Positions 25,484 through 34,932 of a DNA stretch of 64,000 nt are shown one piece after another. The notes under the pieces were generated by a model, which ran no database searches, had not been told where the DNA came from, and was given only the letters and a program-made list of their open reading frames with translations. Made by a program: the position numbers and the translations under genes. The stretch comes from an uncultured Chloracidobacterium sp. (GTDB taxonomy: Bacteria; Acidobacteriota; Blastocatellia; Pyrinomonadales; Pyrinomonadaceae). How positions within the stretch are numbered: the stretch's first letter is position 1; every line of letters begins with the position of its first letter. Location: the NCBI GenBank assembly GCA_936914845.1, contig CAKZGE010000003.1, positions 248,001 through 312,000 of the forward strand. Direction: 5' to 3'.

Positions 25484-27718
25484 CTACTTCTTCTTTAGAA
25501 CATATCTTTCATAAACCGCGTTCGGCGTATCAAGATTCTTACCTTCTTTCAGATTGATCGCCAACCTTATGAATTGAGCCATAGACCACGCCAGCGGCGT
25601 CGCCGAACCTGTGCCTTCGCCAAATTTCAGCTCCGGAATGAACTGGCGATCGATATTTTTCGGCGTTTCTTTGCGATCCCAAACCTGCTCAGGAATCATC
25701 AGGCCGTCGTTGGCAAAGGCAAGCATATCGTCAAGACGCGACTGTGCCGACCGCAAAAAAGCCGGAGAAGGATGACCCGATCTTACGCCCTGCGGCAGGC
25801 CATCTCGATAACGATACTTAAAATTTGAGATGTTCGTATTGTGCAAAGCTAACTCATATTGTCCGCGTTCGCCGGAAAGCAAAACCCAGAGGCGGCCTTT
25901 CCCGGTGTATTTGCCGTCCCAATTCCAGCGGCGGCCATCGGGCATTTCGCCGTAGCCATCGTGATTATAACGGTAAAATCCGGGGCCGTTTGGCGTTTCA
26001 ACCTTGATGACGTTGTCGATCACTTTAACTGAATTGACGATTATCGGATCGTCAGCGGGGCGAATGCCGAGCCTGACCAGCTCCAAAAATCCGGCATCGA
26101 CGATCTGGCGTTCATCAAAAGATCCCGCGCCGTTGTTGATCTCGATCTTTTCGCCGGCGTCGGGCTTTCCGTTCTGAGCGATGCGTGTGTAGTACGGCTC
26201 TTTTGAATGCGGACCGGTCTTTGTCACCGTCCATTTTTCGAGATTCGCTTCCCATTCGTCCGCCGTTTTTAGATAAAGCTCGGCTGAGGCCACGTCGCCG
26301 TTTTGCTTGGCAATTTCGGCAGCACAGACCAGCCCGGCGATCTCAGCCGCAATGGTCGATGGCGAATAGCCCGATTCTTCTTCCCAACGTTCCTGCGGTG
26401 TAGAAGGGCCATTTTTGACGATAAAATCCGCAGCTTTTTTGACGTGTTTTTCCCACGTTTCTTTATCAAAACGCCCGAGCTGATATGCCATTATCAGCGG
26501 ATAGGCGACCTCGTCCATTTGCAGCGAACCCCAAAACGGGCGGCCGTCTAACCAAGAATTTTGCGGAAAGCTGCCGTCTGCTTTTTGCTGAACATTGAAC
26601 AGAAAATCTAACGCGCGTGTCGCCGCGGCTGTATCGCCGATCGCCAGATAAGCCGTAAATACCTGATAAAGATCTCGCGACCAAACCAAATGATAGCCGC
26701 CGACGGTATCTTCATTGGCGTTCTTATCGCCGCCCCACGGAATTGAAAGCGAAGCGATATTTGCACCCGGGTGCGTTTTGTCTTCGTAGGCCTTCAAGAT
26801 CATCGCCGCCATGTTGAACTGAGCCTGATATTTTTCATCGACCTGCGGCAAAGTCTTTACATGATCAGCCCATTCTTTTTCGTATTCAGCACGCGATCTT
26901 TCAAAGCCTTTTTGCGCACTGATCCTGGCATGCTCGCCCGCTGTCAAAATATTTTTTGCAAAAGAAAGCGTCAGCGTAAAATGTGCCGGTTCAACGACCC
27001 TCGCGGTTTGCACGATGTTGCCGTCTGCCGCCCGCTCAAAGATATGTGCGGTCGTGCCGCTGCTTCTAAGTTGGGTCAGGCCGTCAGTTACACCAAGAAA
27101 ACCGTTACTAAGCTCGGCCAATTGCGCCGAAACGCGGATCGCCGAGGCTCCGTTATCGCTTTTCGAACGGTCCCTCGCCGAAAGCTGGGTATTGAAAAGA
27201 ATGCTCCCTTCGTCGCTCATCCCGCTATTGGCTATTGCCGGATCGTAGTAAAGATAAACTTTGAGATCTTTGCGCTTTGATTCAAATTTTACATCTATCA
27301 GCACCGAATCCCGTTCAGGATCAGCGACATAGGTTTTTGTTATCTTCCACGCGTTGGACTTGGCGGTGTTTATCTGTTGAAAGGTGAGCGAATCAGGCCG
27401 CGTAACCTTTATTTGATGAATGGCGTCGTCCTGCTCGGTTTCGACCTTTTTTGTTTTCGGATCAACGACGACGAACTGCAGCAGATGGACGTTCGCCTTG
27501 GTCACATCCGGATAGTAAACCTCGGTCATCACGCCTTGCGCGAGTGTGAACCAAACTTTGCTTTTTAGCGACGCGGACGTGCCGACGCCCTGTTTTCCCG
27601 CGGTCGCCCAATGTGCATCACTTCCCGGTCCGCCGGGTGCATTCACCTGTCCGCCTGCATTCGCGGTAAAAAAGATCGCTAAAAACAGCAGCGTAATATT
27701 TCGACATTGTTGCAGCAT
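25484..27718 (-). CDS. secreted GH15 glucoamylase / glucodextranase
   Basis: A 744-residue protein with a signal peptide (about residues 1-23, ending in Gly-Gly-Gln). The N-terminal domain (APGGPGSDAHWATAGKQGVGTS, VWFTLAQGVMTEVYYPDV) is the glucodextranase N beta-sandwich. The catalytic (alpha/alpha)6 barrel has GGYHLVWSRDLYQVFTAYLA, and RWEEESGYSPSTIAAEIAGL carries the likely general acid. Family members release glucose from the non-reducing ends of starch or dextran. It is the last gene of the maltodextrin locus, facing recX. Confidence 0.95.
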   Translation of the reverse strand: MLQQCRNITLLFLAIFFTANAGGQVNAPGGPGSDAHWATAGKQGVGTSASLKSKVWFTLAQGVMTEVYYPDVTKANVHLLQFVVVDPKTKKVETEQDDAIHQIKVTRPDSLTFQQINTAKSNAWKITKTYVADPERDSVLIDVKFESKRKDLKVYLYYDPAIANSGMSDEGSILFNTQLSARDRSKSDNGASAIRVSAQLAELSNGFLGVTDGLTQLRSSGTTAHIFERAADGNIVQTARVVEPAHFTLTLSFAKNILTAGEHARISAQKGFERSRAEYEKEWADHVKTLPQVDEKYQAQFNMAAMILKAYEDKTHPGANIASLSIPWGGDKNANEDTVGGYHLVWSRDLYQVFTAYLAIGDTAAATRALDFLFNVQQKADGSFPQNSWLDGRPFWGSLQMDEVAYPLIMAYQLGRFDKETWEKHVKKAADFIVKNGPSTPQERWEEESGYSPSTIAAEIAGLVCAAEIAKQNGDVASAELYLKTADEWEANLEKWTVTKTGPHSKEPYYTRIAQNGKPDAGEKIEINNGAGSFDERQIVDAGFLELVRLGIRPADDPIIVNSVKVIDNVIKVETPNGPGFYRYNHDGYGEMPDGRRWNWDGKYTGKGRLWVLLSGERGQYELALHNTNISNFKYRYRDGLPQGVRSGHPSPAFLRSAQSRLDDMLAFANDGLMIPEQVWDRKETPKNIDRQFIPELKFGEGTGSATPLAWSMAQFIRLAINLKEGKNLDTPNAVYERYVLKKK

Positions 27719-27758
27719 AGGCTTATTTTTGCATTTCTCCGGCCGGCCGCAAGGCCGT

Positions 27759-28412
27759 CTATTTCTTGCTGAATTTCCCGTCTTTCCACACTAGGTCATA
27801 TAGTTTTGCTCCGCGTTCCGCCATTTCATAATCGTCACCTTTTTCGATCACCTTTTTGGCGAAAACGCTGACGGTCGTTCCTTGCCGCGGCACGGCATAG
27901 ATAACGTTTTTGCTGTATTCCGGCACTGCGGCCGAAGCATCTTTCCAACTGCCGTCCGTTACCGTCAGAAAATATTGATCCATTGCGTCTTCGGCCTCTG
28001 TCGCGACCATCACCAAATAGCTGTTGTCCGGTTTGCGAAATATCGCCATCTCTATGCAGCTTTGAGCTCCGTCACAGCCCGCCTTCAGATAACCGTTCTT
28101 GATATCTTCGACCTCGGTATATGTTTTCAGATATTCCCGTTTCGCGGCCTGACAATCTTTGTCTTTCGGTCTTTCACACCCTTCCATATAGAAATATTTT
28201 TCCGGCAATGCCATGAAAAATTCACGGATCGTCTTCGGACCGCCGGAAATTGCGGCGGGTGTGGGTGTCGCCATTTCTACGCCGACAGCATCCACCGCCG
28301 GATCGACGGCCTGCGACGACGGAGATGCCGCCGGTACGGCATTAGCAGAGGTTCCGCCGCCTGATGAACATGCGGCAGCGGCGAATAGACAGATAGTTAA
28401 CAATATTTTCAT
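27759..28412 (-). CDS. lipoprotein of unknown function
   Basis: A 217-residue protein. The lipobox is AAAC (MKILLTICLFAAAAC, lipid on C15), followed by a Ser/Ala/Pro/Val-rich linker of about 45 residues. The folded part, from TIREFFMALPEKYFYMEGC, contains four cysteines (CERPKDKDC, CDGAQSC) and ends YDLVWKDGKFSKK. No family is recognised. It lies between the GH13 amylase (five bases) and GH15 genes in the same direction, so it may be an accessory of the starch locus at the membrane, but that is only context. Confidence 0.8.
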   Translation of the reverse strand: MKILLTICLFAAAACSSGGGTSANAVPAASPSSQAVDPAVDAVGVEMATPTPAAISGGPKTIREFFMALPEKYFYMEGCERPKDKDCQAAKREYLKTYTEVEDIKNGYLKAGCDGAQSCIEMAIFRKPDNSYLVMVATEAEDAMDQYFLTVTDGSWKDASAAVPEYSKNVIYAVPRQGTTVSVFAKKVIEKGDDYEMAERGAKLYDLVWKDGKFSKK

Positions 28413-28417
28413 GGCAT

Positions 28418-29842
28418 CTATTTTCGCTTAAAGATCCTGAAACCGAAAGCTTCTAGGCTGATCGCCGGCAATCCGCTGGCGGGTTTATGGACCGTCTTTG
28501 CCTTTTCATCATCCGGCGGAAGCGGTTGGCCGATGTTTGGCGTAATGTCCTCAAAATCTCCGCCGATCTCGACGGACCCGAAAAATGGTGTCGAGGTCAG
28601 ATTGACGGCTATCAACACCTCTTCGTTTCCGGAGCGCCTTGTAAATGTGACAACGCGTGCCTCGTCAGAATTCTTTAACCACGAAAGCTCGCCGCGGCGA
28701 AGAGCGGTTAAGCTGTTTCTCAGCTTTATCATTTCTTCATAGAAGCGTGGAAATTCCGGCCGGCGTTCCGCAAATTTCCAAAATATCGGCATTTTTTCAA
28801 ATAGAGCCGGCGCACCTGATTCTGTCGTGTCGCCTGCTTCCATGCCGTTATACAGCATCGGGATCCCGTCTAACGTAAAAACCAATGCCTGGGCCGCTAA
28901 CGCTCCTTTTTCACCAAACCTGGCGATCGCCCGCCGTTCGTCGTGGTTGTCCGAAAACCGCATCCGCAGCGAACCGGACGGAAATTTTTCACGTTGTTGG
29001 TGCCACACCTCGCGGAGCCGAGCGGCCGGAGCAGTTCCGTGCAGCACTTCTGTCATCGCCGCATGCATTGCCCAGGAATAGTCCGTATTAAAGGCCTTTA
29101 CGAGCAGATCGGGCGTTTCCCATTCGGCGAGCCAGATTGTATCCGCCTTTATCTTATCGACCTCCGAGCGCGCCTGTTCCCAGAAATCGGTCGGGACAAA
29201 TCCGGCTACATCACAGCGGAAACCGTCGAGATCGAATTCGCGAACCCAATATTTGAGCATCTCGATCATATACTTTCGAAGCTCAGGGTTGTCGTAATTC
29301 AGGTCGGCGACGTCTGCCCAATCGGGCACCGGTGAAATTATCTCGCCTTTGTCATTTTTCGAATAGAACGCAGGGTCCTTCATCATCACACTGTCCCACG
29401 CAGTATGATTGGCGACGATGTCGATAATGACCTTCATTCCACGCTTGTGCGATTCGGCAACGAGGCGTTTGAGGTCGGCGGCGGTCCCGTAATCAGGATT
29501 GATGGCGTAAAAATCTTTTACGGCATAGGGCGAGCCGATGGTGCCTTTCTTTTTTGCTTGACCGATCGGGTGGATCGGCATCAGCCACAGCACCGTCACA
29601 CCAAGCTTTTGCAAACGGTCAAGATCTTTCGTGATGCCGTTAAAATTTCCTTCAGCCGAAAATTGCCTTGGAAATATCTCGTAGATAACTGCGTCCTTGA
29701 TCCAGTCCTGCGAAACGCGCGCTGATCGTTTGCTAAGGTCGCTCGGAGCTGTTTGGGCTTTTGCCGCAAAATGCAGGCTCGAGATAAACATTGCCAAAAT
29801 TGCTGCTGTCGTTGTCAGATTGCGTAAAGATCGGTGTGTCAT
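28418..29842 (-). CDS. secreted GH13 alpha-amylase family protein
   Basis: A 474-residue protein with a signal peptide ending FAAKA-Q. The (beta/alpha)8 barrel regions are VIIDIVANHT (region I), DLDGFRCDVAG (II, nucleophile Asp), IWLAEWE (III, acid/base Glu) and RFSDNHDERR (IV, transition-state Asp). A C-terminal beta domain follows. Members cleave alpha-1,4-glucans; the exact product cannot be read. It sits five bases before the lipoprotein gene and about 30 bases after the MFS gene on the same strand, consistent with one operon. Confidence 0.95.
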   Translation of the reverse strand: MTHRSLRNLTTTAAILAMFISSLHFAAKAQTAPSDLSKRSARVSQDWIKDAVIYEIFPRQFSAEGNFNGITKDLDRLQKLGVTVLWLMPIHPIGQAKKKGTIGSPYAVKDFYAINPDYGTAADLKRLVAESHKRGMKVIIDIVANHTAWDSVMMKDPAFYSKNDKGEIISPVPDWADVADLNYDNPELRKYMIEMLKYWVREFDLDGFRCDVAGFVPTDFWEQARSEVDKIKADTIWLAEWETPDLLVKAFNTDYSWAMHAAMTEVLHGTAPAARLREVWHQQREKFPSGSLRMRFSDNHDERRAIARFGEKGALAAQALVFTLDGIPMLYNGMEAGDTTESGAPALFEKMPIFWKFAERRPEFPRFYEEMIKLRNSLTALRRGELSWLKNSDEARVVTFTRRSGNEEVLIAVNLTSTPFFGSVEIGGDFEDITPNIGQPLPPDDEKAKTVHKPASGLPAISLEAFGFRIFKRK

Positions 29843-29872
29843 AATTTCTGAAAATTGACTAAACGGATTTCA

Positions 29873-31186
29873 TTAGATCCTTTCGGCTCCTACGTCTTTG
29901 ACGATAAAGACGGCCATTGCCGCTAAGATCAGCGACACTCCGCCAAGCAATATTGCGTTCATCGGATCACTGCCCAATATTGATCTATAGATCTGCGGTG
30001 TCAGAAAACTCTGTATTACCTGCGGAATTACGATAAAGAGGTTGAAAACGCCCATGTAAACGCCCATTCGCTCCGGCTTTATCGACCCGGCAAGCAGAAC
30101 GTAAGGCATCGACAATATCGACGCCCAAGCAATGCCGACACCCGCCATTCCGATCCAAAGAAAATAAGGACCGGTAGCAAAATAGGTCGATATCAGGCCA
30201 AGACCGCCGAGCGTCAAACATAGGACATGAACGCCCTTGCGGCCGATCTTTTCGGCAAGCGGCGGAATGGCAAAGGCGATCAGAAAGCACACGAAATTGT
30301 AAACGCCAAAGCTTGCTCCGGCCCATTCCGTCCCTTGTCTGAACAGATCGCTTTTTTCGTCCACGGCACCAAAAACATGTCTTGCCACCGCCAATCCGTA
30401 AAATTGCCACATCAAGGGCAAAGCAAACCACGTAAAGAATTGCACGACCGCCAATTGCTTCATCGTAGCCGGCATATCGGCAACGGCTTCTTTTATTTCG
30501 CGCACGATGTTGCCGACAATATTCCCCTCGGCATTTTGTTTGCGAAAGGTTTCTATGTCCTCCGGCGGAAATTCATCGGTAGTAAATACCGTCCACAATA
30601 CGGCACCGATAAAAGCGACCGCTCCGACGATAAATGCATACAGGGTCGAATTGGGAATACCGCTCGCCATTACACCGACCACGCCGAACGCGCTTAAGAT
30701 TACCGGCAGCCAATTGGCCGCGGTGGACCCGATCCCGATAAAGAACGACTGCATCACAAAACCAAGCGTCCGTTGCTCTTCGGCAAGCTTATCACCCACA
30801 AAAGCTCGAAACGGTTCCATTGTCAGGTTAATGGAAGCATCCATTATCCAAAGCAACCCGGCCGCCATCCACACGGTTGACGAATTTGGCATCAGGATCA
30901 GGCAAATGCTGGCAATTATCGCTCCCACCAAAAAATATGGCCGTCGCCGCCCGAGCCGGGTCCACGTTCGGTCGCTCATGGCACCGACGATCGGTTGGAT
31001 CAACAGCCCCGTCAGCGGCCCGGCCAGCCACAGATAAGGCAGATTTGCTTCGTCCGCACCAAGATATTTATATATCGGCGACATATTGGCCATCTGCAGC
31101 CCCCAGCCAAATTGAATGCCCAAAAATCCGAAACTCATGTTCCAGATCTGCCAAAATGTCAGTCGCGGTTTGTTTTCCATAGACAC
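29873..31186 (-). CDS. SLC45-like MFS sugar transporter
   Basis: A 437-residue inner-membrane protein with about 12 membrane segments. The N-terminus LTFWQIWNMSFGFLGIQFGWGLQMANMSPIYKYLGAD, with PIVGAMSDRTWTRLGRRRPYFLVG and WIMDASINLTMEPFRAFV, is the pattern of the bacterial SLC45/GPH-like sucrose-maltose permeases. Within the surrounding amylase genes, maltose or maltodextrin uptake is the likely role. No ABC maltose transporter is present, so this would be the inner-membrane import step. Confidence 0.92.
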   Translation of the reverse strand: MSMENKPRLTFWQIWNMSFGFLGIQFGWGLQMANMSPIYKYLGADEANLPYLWLAGPLTGLLIQPIVGAMSDRTWTRLGRRRPYFLVGAIIASICLILMPNSSTVWMAAGLLWIMDASINLTMEPFRAFVGDKLAEEQRTLGFVMQSFFIGIGSTAANWLPVILSAFGVVGVMASGIPNSTLYAFIVGAVAFIGAVLWTVFTTDEFPPEDIETFRKQNAEGNIVGNIVREIKEAVADMPATMKQLAVVQFFTWFALPLMWQFYGLAVARHVFGAVDEKSDLFRQGTEWAGASFGVYNFVCFLIAFAIPPLAEKIGRKGVHVLCLTLGGLGLISTYFATGPYFLWIGMAGVGIAWASILSMPYVLLAGSIKPERMGVYMGVFNLFIVIPQVIQSFLTPQIYRSILGSDPMNAILLGGVSLILAAMAVFIVKDVGAERI

Positions 31187-31195
31187 CCTTTTTCC

Positions 31196-31381
31196 TTAAC
31201 CTCTGCCATTCCGATCCTTTGCCCGCACCAGCAGGGAAAGAACGGCCACGATCACCAAAAGCATTACGCCGGTAGCGATAATGGCAGAGCTTATCGCCGT
31301 TTGGCCCGGATGGCGTTGAAAGATACCCAAAATTATCAGCCCAATGCCCGCCAATATGCCAAGTGCCGCAAATTTGTTCAT
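31196..31381 (-). CDS. small two-helix membrane protein
   Basis: A 61-residue protein with two hydrophobic helices (about 6-20 and 31-51), a positively charged C-terminal tail (VRAKDRNGRG), and a short polar turn GIFQRHPGQT. Its ATG overlaps the upstream GH13 stop by four bases, and the MFS gene follows after nine bases, so it is translated with the transport locus. It could be a small accessory to the MFS protein. No family is known to me. Confidence 0.65.
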   Translation of the reverse strand: MNKFAALGILAGIGLIILGIFQRHPGQTAISSAIIATGVMLLVIVAVLSLLVRAKDRNGRG

Positions 31382-33273
31382 TTCACTGTCAGAATAGCCG
31401 CCGTTCGCGCCGGCAGCGTAAATTTGATGAAGCCGTTCTCGTTAATAATGTCGCCTGTTTTGCCAAGCCGGTCGGTCAGCACACCTTTTGCCGGCAGCAT
31501 CTTTAGTTCTGCAACGCTGAAAGAAAGCTCGGCCGGCTTGCTATCGTTGTTAAAAGCAACTATCACAGCCGCCTTTTCCGTGTATCGGGCAAATGCCATT
31601 TGCTGTTCGGCGTCGAACAGGTCCAGCGAGCGGCCGCGCCGCAGCGGTTCGAGTTCTTTGCGAAGCGCTCCGAGTTTTGCAACGTAGTTCCACACATCGT
31701 TCTCTTCGGCCGTCCGCCCCTGCGGAGTAAATGCATTTCGCGTGTCACCCGGAAAACCGCCCGGAAAATCGCGCCGGTTGTCCGGGTCGCCGCCGCCAGG
31801 CATCGCGATCTCATCGCCATAATAAAGCAACGGTGTTCCGCGCGATGTCATAAGCAGCGTTTGAGCCAGTTTCAAACCTTCGCGCGTGGCCCCCGGTTCA
31901 TTCATGAACCGCGGCATATCGTGAACGCCCAAAAAGGTCACTAGTGCCGAGGGTTTCGGGTACAGCCAGTCGCGAGCATACATCTGCGATATTTCGCGGA
32001 TCTGCCGTCCTTGTCCAAAAGCGTTTCTGATCGGGTAGAACAATCCGAAGTCATAGACGGTGTCAAGGCCCGTATCGATGCCGTCGTGCCCCTTTCGCCC
32101 GCCTTGAAAATAGGCCAGCAAGGCCGGGTCGCTGTCGAAAAGTTCGCCCAATACATTTACCTTTGGAAATTCTCTCTTTATGGCGGCCGTCCATTTTTGC
32201 CAAAAACTGCGCGGTACATGGGGCAATGTGTCCATTCTGATCGCATCAAAACCGGTCTGGGCTATCCACCACAGAGAATTTTGGACAAGATACCGTTCCA
32301 CCTCCGGATCGTTCTGGTTAAGGTCCGGCAAGATGTCGATGAACCAGCCCTCAATATTTGAACGCTGCGTTTGCCAGCTAGCCCTTGGGTTCATCGCGGT
32401 CCATTTTTGCCAATTGTTCGGTATGTGTTTTTCGACGGTTCCATTGAACCAGGTCGGTGTCGGCGGGTCGTTCGCCCATACATGATACGGGCCGGTATGG
32501 TTCACCACCTGATCTTGAATAACGACCATGCCTTGTGCATGTGCTTTGCGGACAAATTCTTTCACCTTTCCCAGATCCCCCAGATGTTCATCAACACCAT
32601 ATAGATCAATGGCTCCGTAGCCATGATAGCCGGTTGTCCATTGGCCGTCGTAAACCTCTTTTGTATCGGGCTTATCATTGTTGTCATAGACGGGTGTGGT
32701 CCAGATGGCCGTTGCGCCGAGCGATCTGATGTACGAAAGCTTGTCGATAACGCCCTGTAGGTCGCCGCCATGATAGCTGCGCCCTTTCGAACGGTCGTAT
32801 AGGCCTTTTGATCGTGCCGGGTCATTATTGGACGGGTCGCCGTCAGCAAACCGGTCGGGCATCAGAAAATAGATCACGTCATCCGTTGAGAACCCGCTGT
32901 AATTGCCGTAACGCGGCGGCGGCGAAAATATCGTGAACGGAAATACCGTTTTTCCTTTTGGCGTAACGACATCAAGCTTGTATTCGCCCGGCCTTACGTT
33001 CTCGGCTATTGCGAGATCAAAGAAAAGATAATGCCCATTCGCGCTTGAACGGAAATTCGAAGCGCTCAAACCCGGCGTCGCGGATGTCACCTTTGCCTCC
33101 GCAAGCTCCGTTCCGCGCATCAATACCCGTACCGGATTGACCGTGCTTTGCGTCCACCAACTCGGCGGATCGGATTTTTCGACGCGCGGCTGTGCGGAAA
33201 CCGCCGCTGCTAACATTAACAATAATCCGGCCAAGATCATTACCGGCTGCCATTTACATTCGCGAACGTCCAT
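31378..33273 (-). CDS. GH13 cyclomaltodextrinase/neopullulanase-type enzyme
   Basis: A 631-residue protein with a signal-like helix (residues 12-27, ending AVSA-Q). The N-terminal beta domain (about 30-125) is of the cyclomaltodextrinase N type. The barrel has VVIQDQVVNHTGPYH (I), GFDAIRMDTLPHVP (II, nucleophile), VNVLGELFDSD (III) and VTFLGVHDMPRF (IV). The start at 33273 has GGAG five bases upstream and overlaps malQ by 20 bases; an in-frame ATG at 33240 is weaker. Probably periplasmic, cutting cyclodextrins, pullulan or maltodextrins. Confidence 0.94.
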   Translation of the reverse strand: MDVRECKWQPVMILAGLLLMLAAAVSAQPRVEKSDPPSWWTQSTVNPVRVLMRGTELAEAKVTSATPGLSASNFRSSANGHYLFFDLAIAENVRPGEYKLDVVTPKGKTVFPFTIFSPPPRYGNYSGFSTDDVIYFLMPDRFADGDPSNNDPARSKGLYDRSKGRSYHGGDLQGVIDKLSYIRSLGATAIWTTPVYDNNDKPDTKEVYDGQWTTGYHGYGAIDLYGVDEHLGDLGKVKEFVRKAHAQGMVVIQDQVVNHTGPYHVWANDPPTPTWFNGTVEKHIPNNWQKWTAMNPRASWQTQRSNIEGWFIDILPDLNQNDPEVERYLVQNSLWWIAQTGFDAIRMDTLPHVPRSFWQKWTAAIKREFPKVNVLGELFDSDPALLAYFQGGRKGHDGIDTGLDTVYDFGLFYPIRNAFGQGRQIREISQMYARDWLYPKPSALVTFLGVHDMPRFMNEPGATREGLKLAQTLLMTSRGTPLLYYGDEIAMPGGGDPDNRRDFPGGFPGDTRNAFTPQGRTAEENDVWNYVAKLGALRKELEPLRRGRSLDLFDAEQQMAFARYTEKAAVIVAFNNDSKPAELSFSVAELKMLPAKGVLTDRLGKTGDIINENGFIKFTLPARTAAILTVK

Positions 33274-34783
33274 AGATCTCCGTCAGTTCCTTCAGTCGTT
33301 TCACTATCTCTTTGCTAAAATCACCTTCCTGAAAACGCCAATACCAGTTGCCCGACGTCGATGCCGGTAGATTCATACGAGCTTCGCCGCCCAGCCCCAA
33401 TAGATCCTGCATCGGAGCCATCGCCGTATCCGCGACCGATGCCCACACCGCCCGGATAAGGTCCCAGTTGATCTCGGAACCATCGGTGGCAAGGTATTCC
33501 TTGCAGAATTCGTGTTCCCGGCTGATGGTCTTTTTGTCGCGCGTTGAACCGCTGCCGGCCTGGGAATTCCACCACCCGAGCGTCGTATCGTTATCGTGTG
33601 TTCCGGTGTATGCTACACAATTATTGATATAGTTGTGCGGCAGGTCATGATTTTTTGCATCGCCGCCAAAAGCAAACTGCAAAATTCGCATGCCCGGAAA
33701 TCCGAATCCGTCGCGCAATGCTTCTACGTCTGGCGTGATAACGCCGAGGTCTTCGGCAAATACCGGCAGGTTTCCCAGCGAACGCTTAAGCGCCGCGAAC
33801 AGTTCGCCGCCGGGAACATCCACCCACCGCCCATTCTCAGCCGTCTTGTCGCCGCCCGGAACTTCCCACGCCGCCGCAAAACCCCGAAAATGATCGACCC
33901 TTATAATGTCCGTCATTTTCAGCGCGGCTCCGACGCGAGCTATCCACCATTCAAATCCGTCCCGCCGCATGCTTTCCCAATCGTAGATCGGATTGCCCCA
34001 CAATTGGCCCGTTTTCGAAAAATAGTCTGGCGGAACACCGGCCACCACGCGCGGCGACCCATCATCATTCAGTTTGAATTTTTCTTGATTGCACCAAACG
34101 TCTGCCGAATCCAGAGCAACAAATATCGGCACATCGCCAATAATGGTAATGCCCGCCCGATTAGCATGGTCTTTTAACTCCAGCCATTGGGTAAAGAACA
34201 CGAATTGATAAAATTTTTCCGCCTGTATCTCATCGTAAAGCCGTTCCGATTCGTTTTGAACGGTTGCCGGCATCCTCAGCTTTAATGGATCGGGCCATTC
34301 GTACCAAGGCCTTTGCTGCTGATCTGCTTTTACCGCACGGTAAAGAGCATAGTCTTCGAGCCACCACGCATTTACCCGAACGAATGTTTCAAAACGGCCG
34401 CGGAGATCAACGCTGGTCGTTGCCGCAAACCGTTGATACGCCAGCGGCAGCAAATGGCCCTTCCAGGTATGTACGCCGCCGAAATCGACCCTTTCCGCCG
34501 GAAAGAACGGTTTGTCCGCAAGGTCGCTTTTCTCTAAAAGGCCGTCCGAAACCAACTTGTCCGGCGAGATCAGCAGCGTATTGCCGGCAAATGCCGAAAA
34601 GCATTGATAGGGCGAATCTCCATAGCCGGTCGGCCCCAGCGGCAATATCTGCCAATGGCTCTGGCCGGCCTGTGCCAGTTGATCGACAAAAGCGTATGCC
34701 TGCGACCCGAAGTCGCCAATGCCGTATTCTCCCGGCAAAGAAGTTGGATGAAGCAATATGCCGCCGGCGCGGTTAAATCTCAT
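33254..34783 (-). CDS. malQ: 4-alpha-glucanotransferase (amylomaltase)
   Basis: A 509-residue cytosolic GH77 enzyme that moves maltosyl units between maltodextrins, releasing glucose. Hallmarks are RAGGILLHPTSLPGEYGIGDFG at the N-terminus, SHWQILPLGPTGYGDSPYQCFSAFAGN, ADVWCNQEKFKL, IIRVDHFRGF with the nucleophile Asp, PVFAEDLGVITPDV with the acid/base Glu, and YTGTHDNDTTLGWW. It is the first enzyme gene after the terminator of the TonB receptor, and the GH13 gene overlaps its end by 20 bases. Confidence 0.97.
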   Translation of the reverse strand: MRFNRAGGILLHPTSLPGEYGIGDFGSQAYAFVDQLAQAGQSHWQILPLGPTGYGDSPYQCFSAFAGNTLLISPDKLVSDGLLEKSDLADKPFFPAERVDFGGVHTWKGHLLPLAYQRFAATTSVDLRGRFETFVRVNAWWLEDYALYRAVKADQQQRPWYEWPDPLKLRMPATVQNESERLYDEIQAEKFYQFVFFTQWLELKDHANRAGITIIGDVPIFVALDSADVWCNQEKFKLNDDGSPRVVAGVPPDYFSKTGQLWGNPIYDWESMRRDGFEWWIARVGAALKMTDIIRVDHFRGFAAAWEVPGGDKTAENGRWVDVPGGELFAALKRSLGNLPVFAEDLGVITPDVEALRDGFGFPGMRILQFAFGGDAKNHDLPHNYINNCVAYTGTHDNDTTLGWWNSQAGSGSTRDKKTISREHEFCKEYLATDGSEINWDLIRAVWASVADTAMAPMQDLLGLGGEARMNLPASTSGNWYWRFQEGDFSKEIVKRLKELTEIYGRSRM

Positions 34784-34840
34784 AAATCATTAAATGGTCT
34801 TTCCAATCTGAGAAAGAGCTCTCCTGCGATCCGTATTGAC

Positions 34841-34877
34841 AAAAAAGGCGTGAATTCATTATCTTTCACGCCTTTTA
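34841..34877 (-). terminator. terminator downstream of the TonB receptor
   Basis: A perfect 12-bp stem (AAAAGGCGTGAA / TTCACGCCTTTT) with a 10-base loop. On the minus strand it ends in six T residues. It separates the receptor transcript from malQ. Confidence 0.85.
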
Positions 34878-34932
34878 AAAGAACAAGTAATTTGTCAAAA
34901 TGCGGCGGTACCTAATCCGCCGCACGTCAGTT

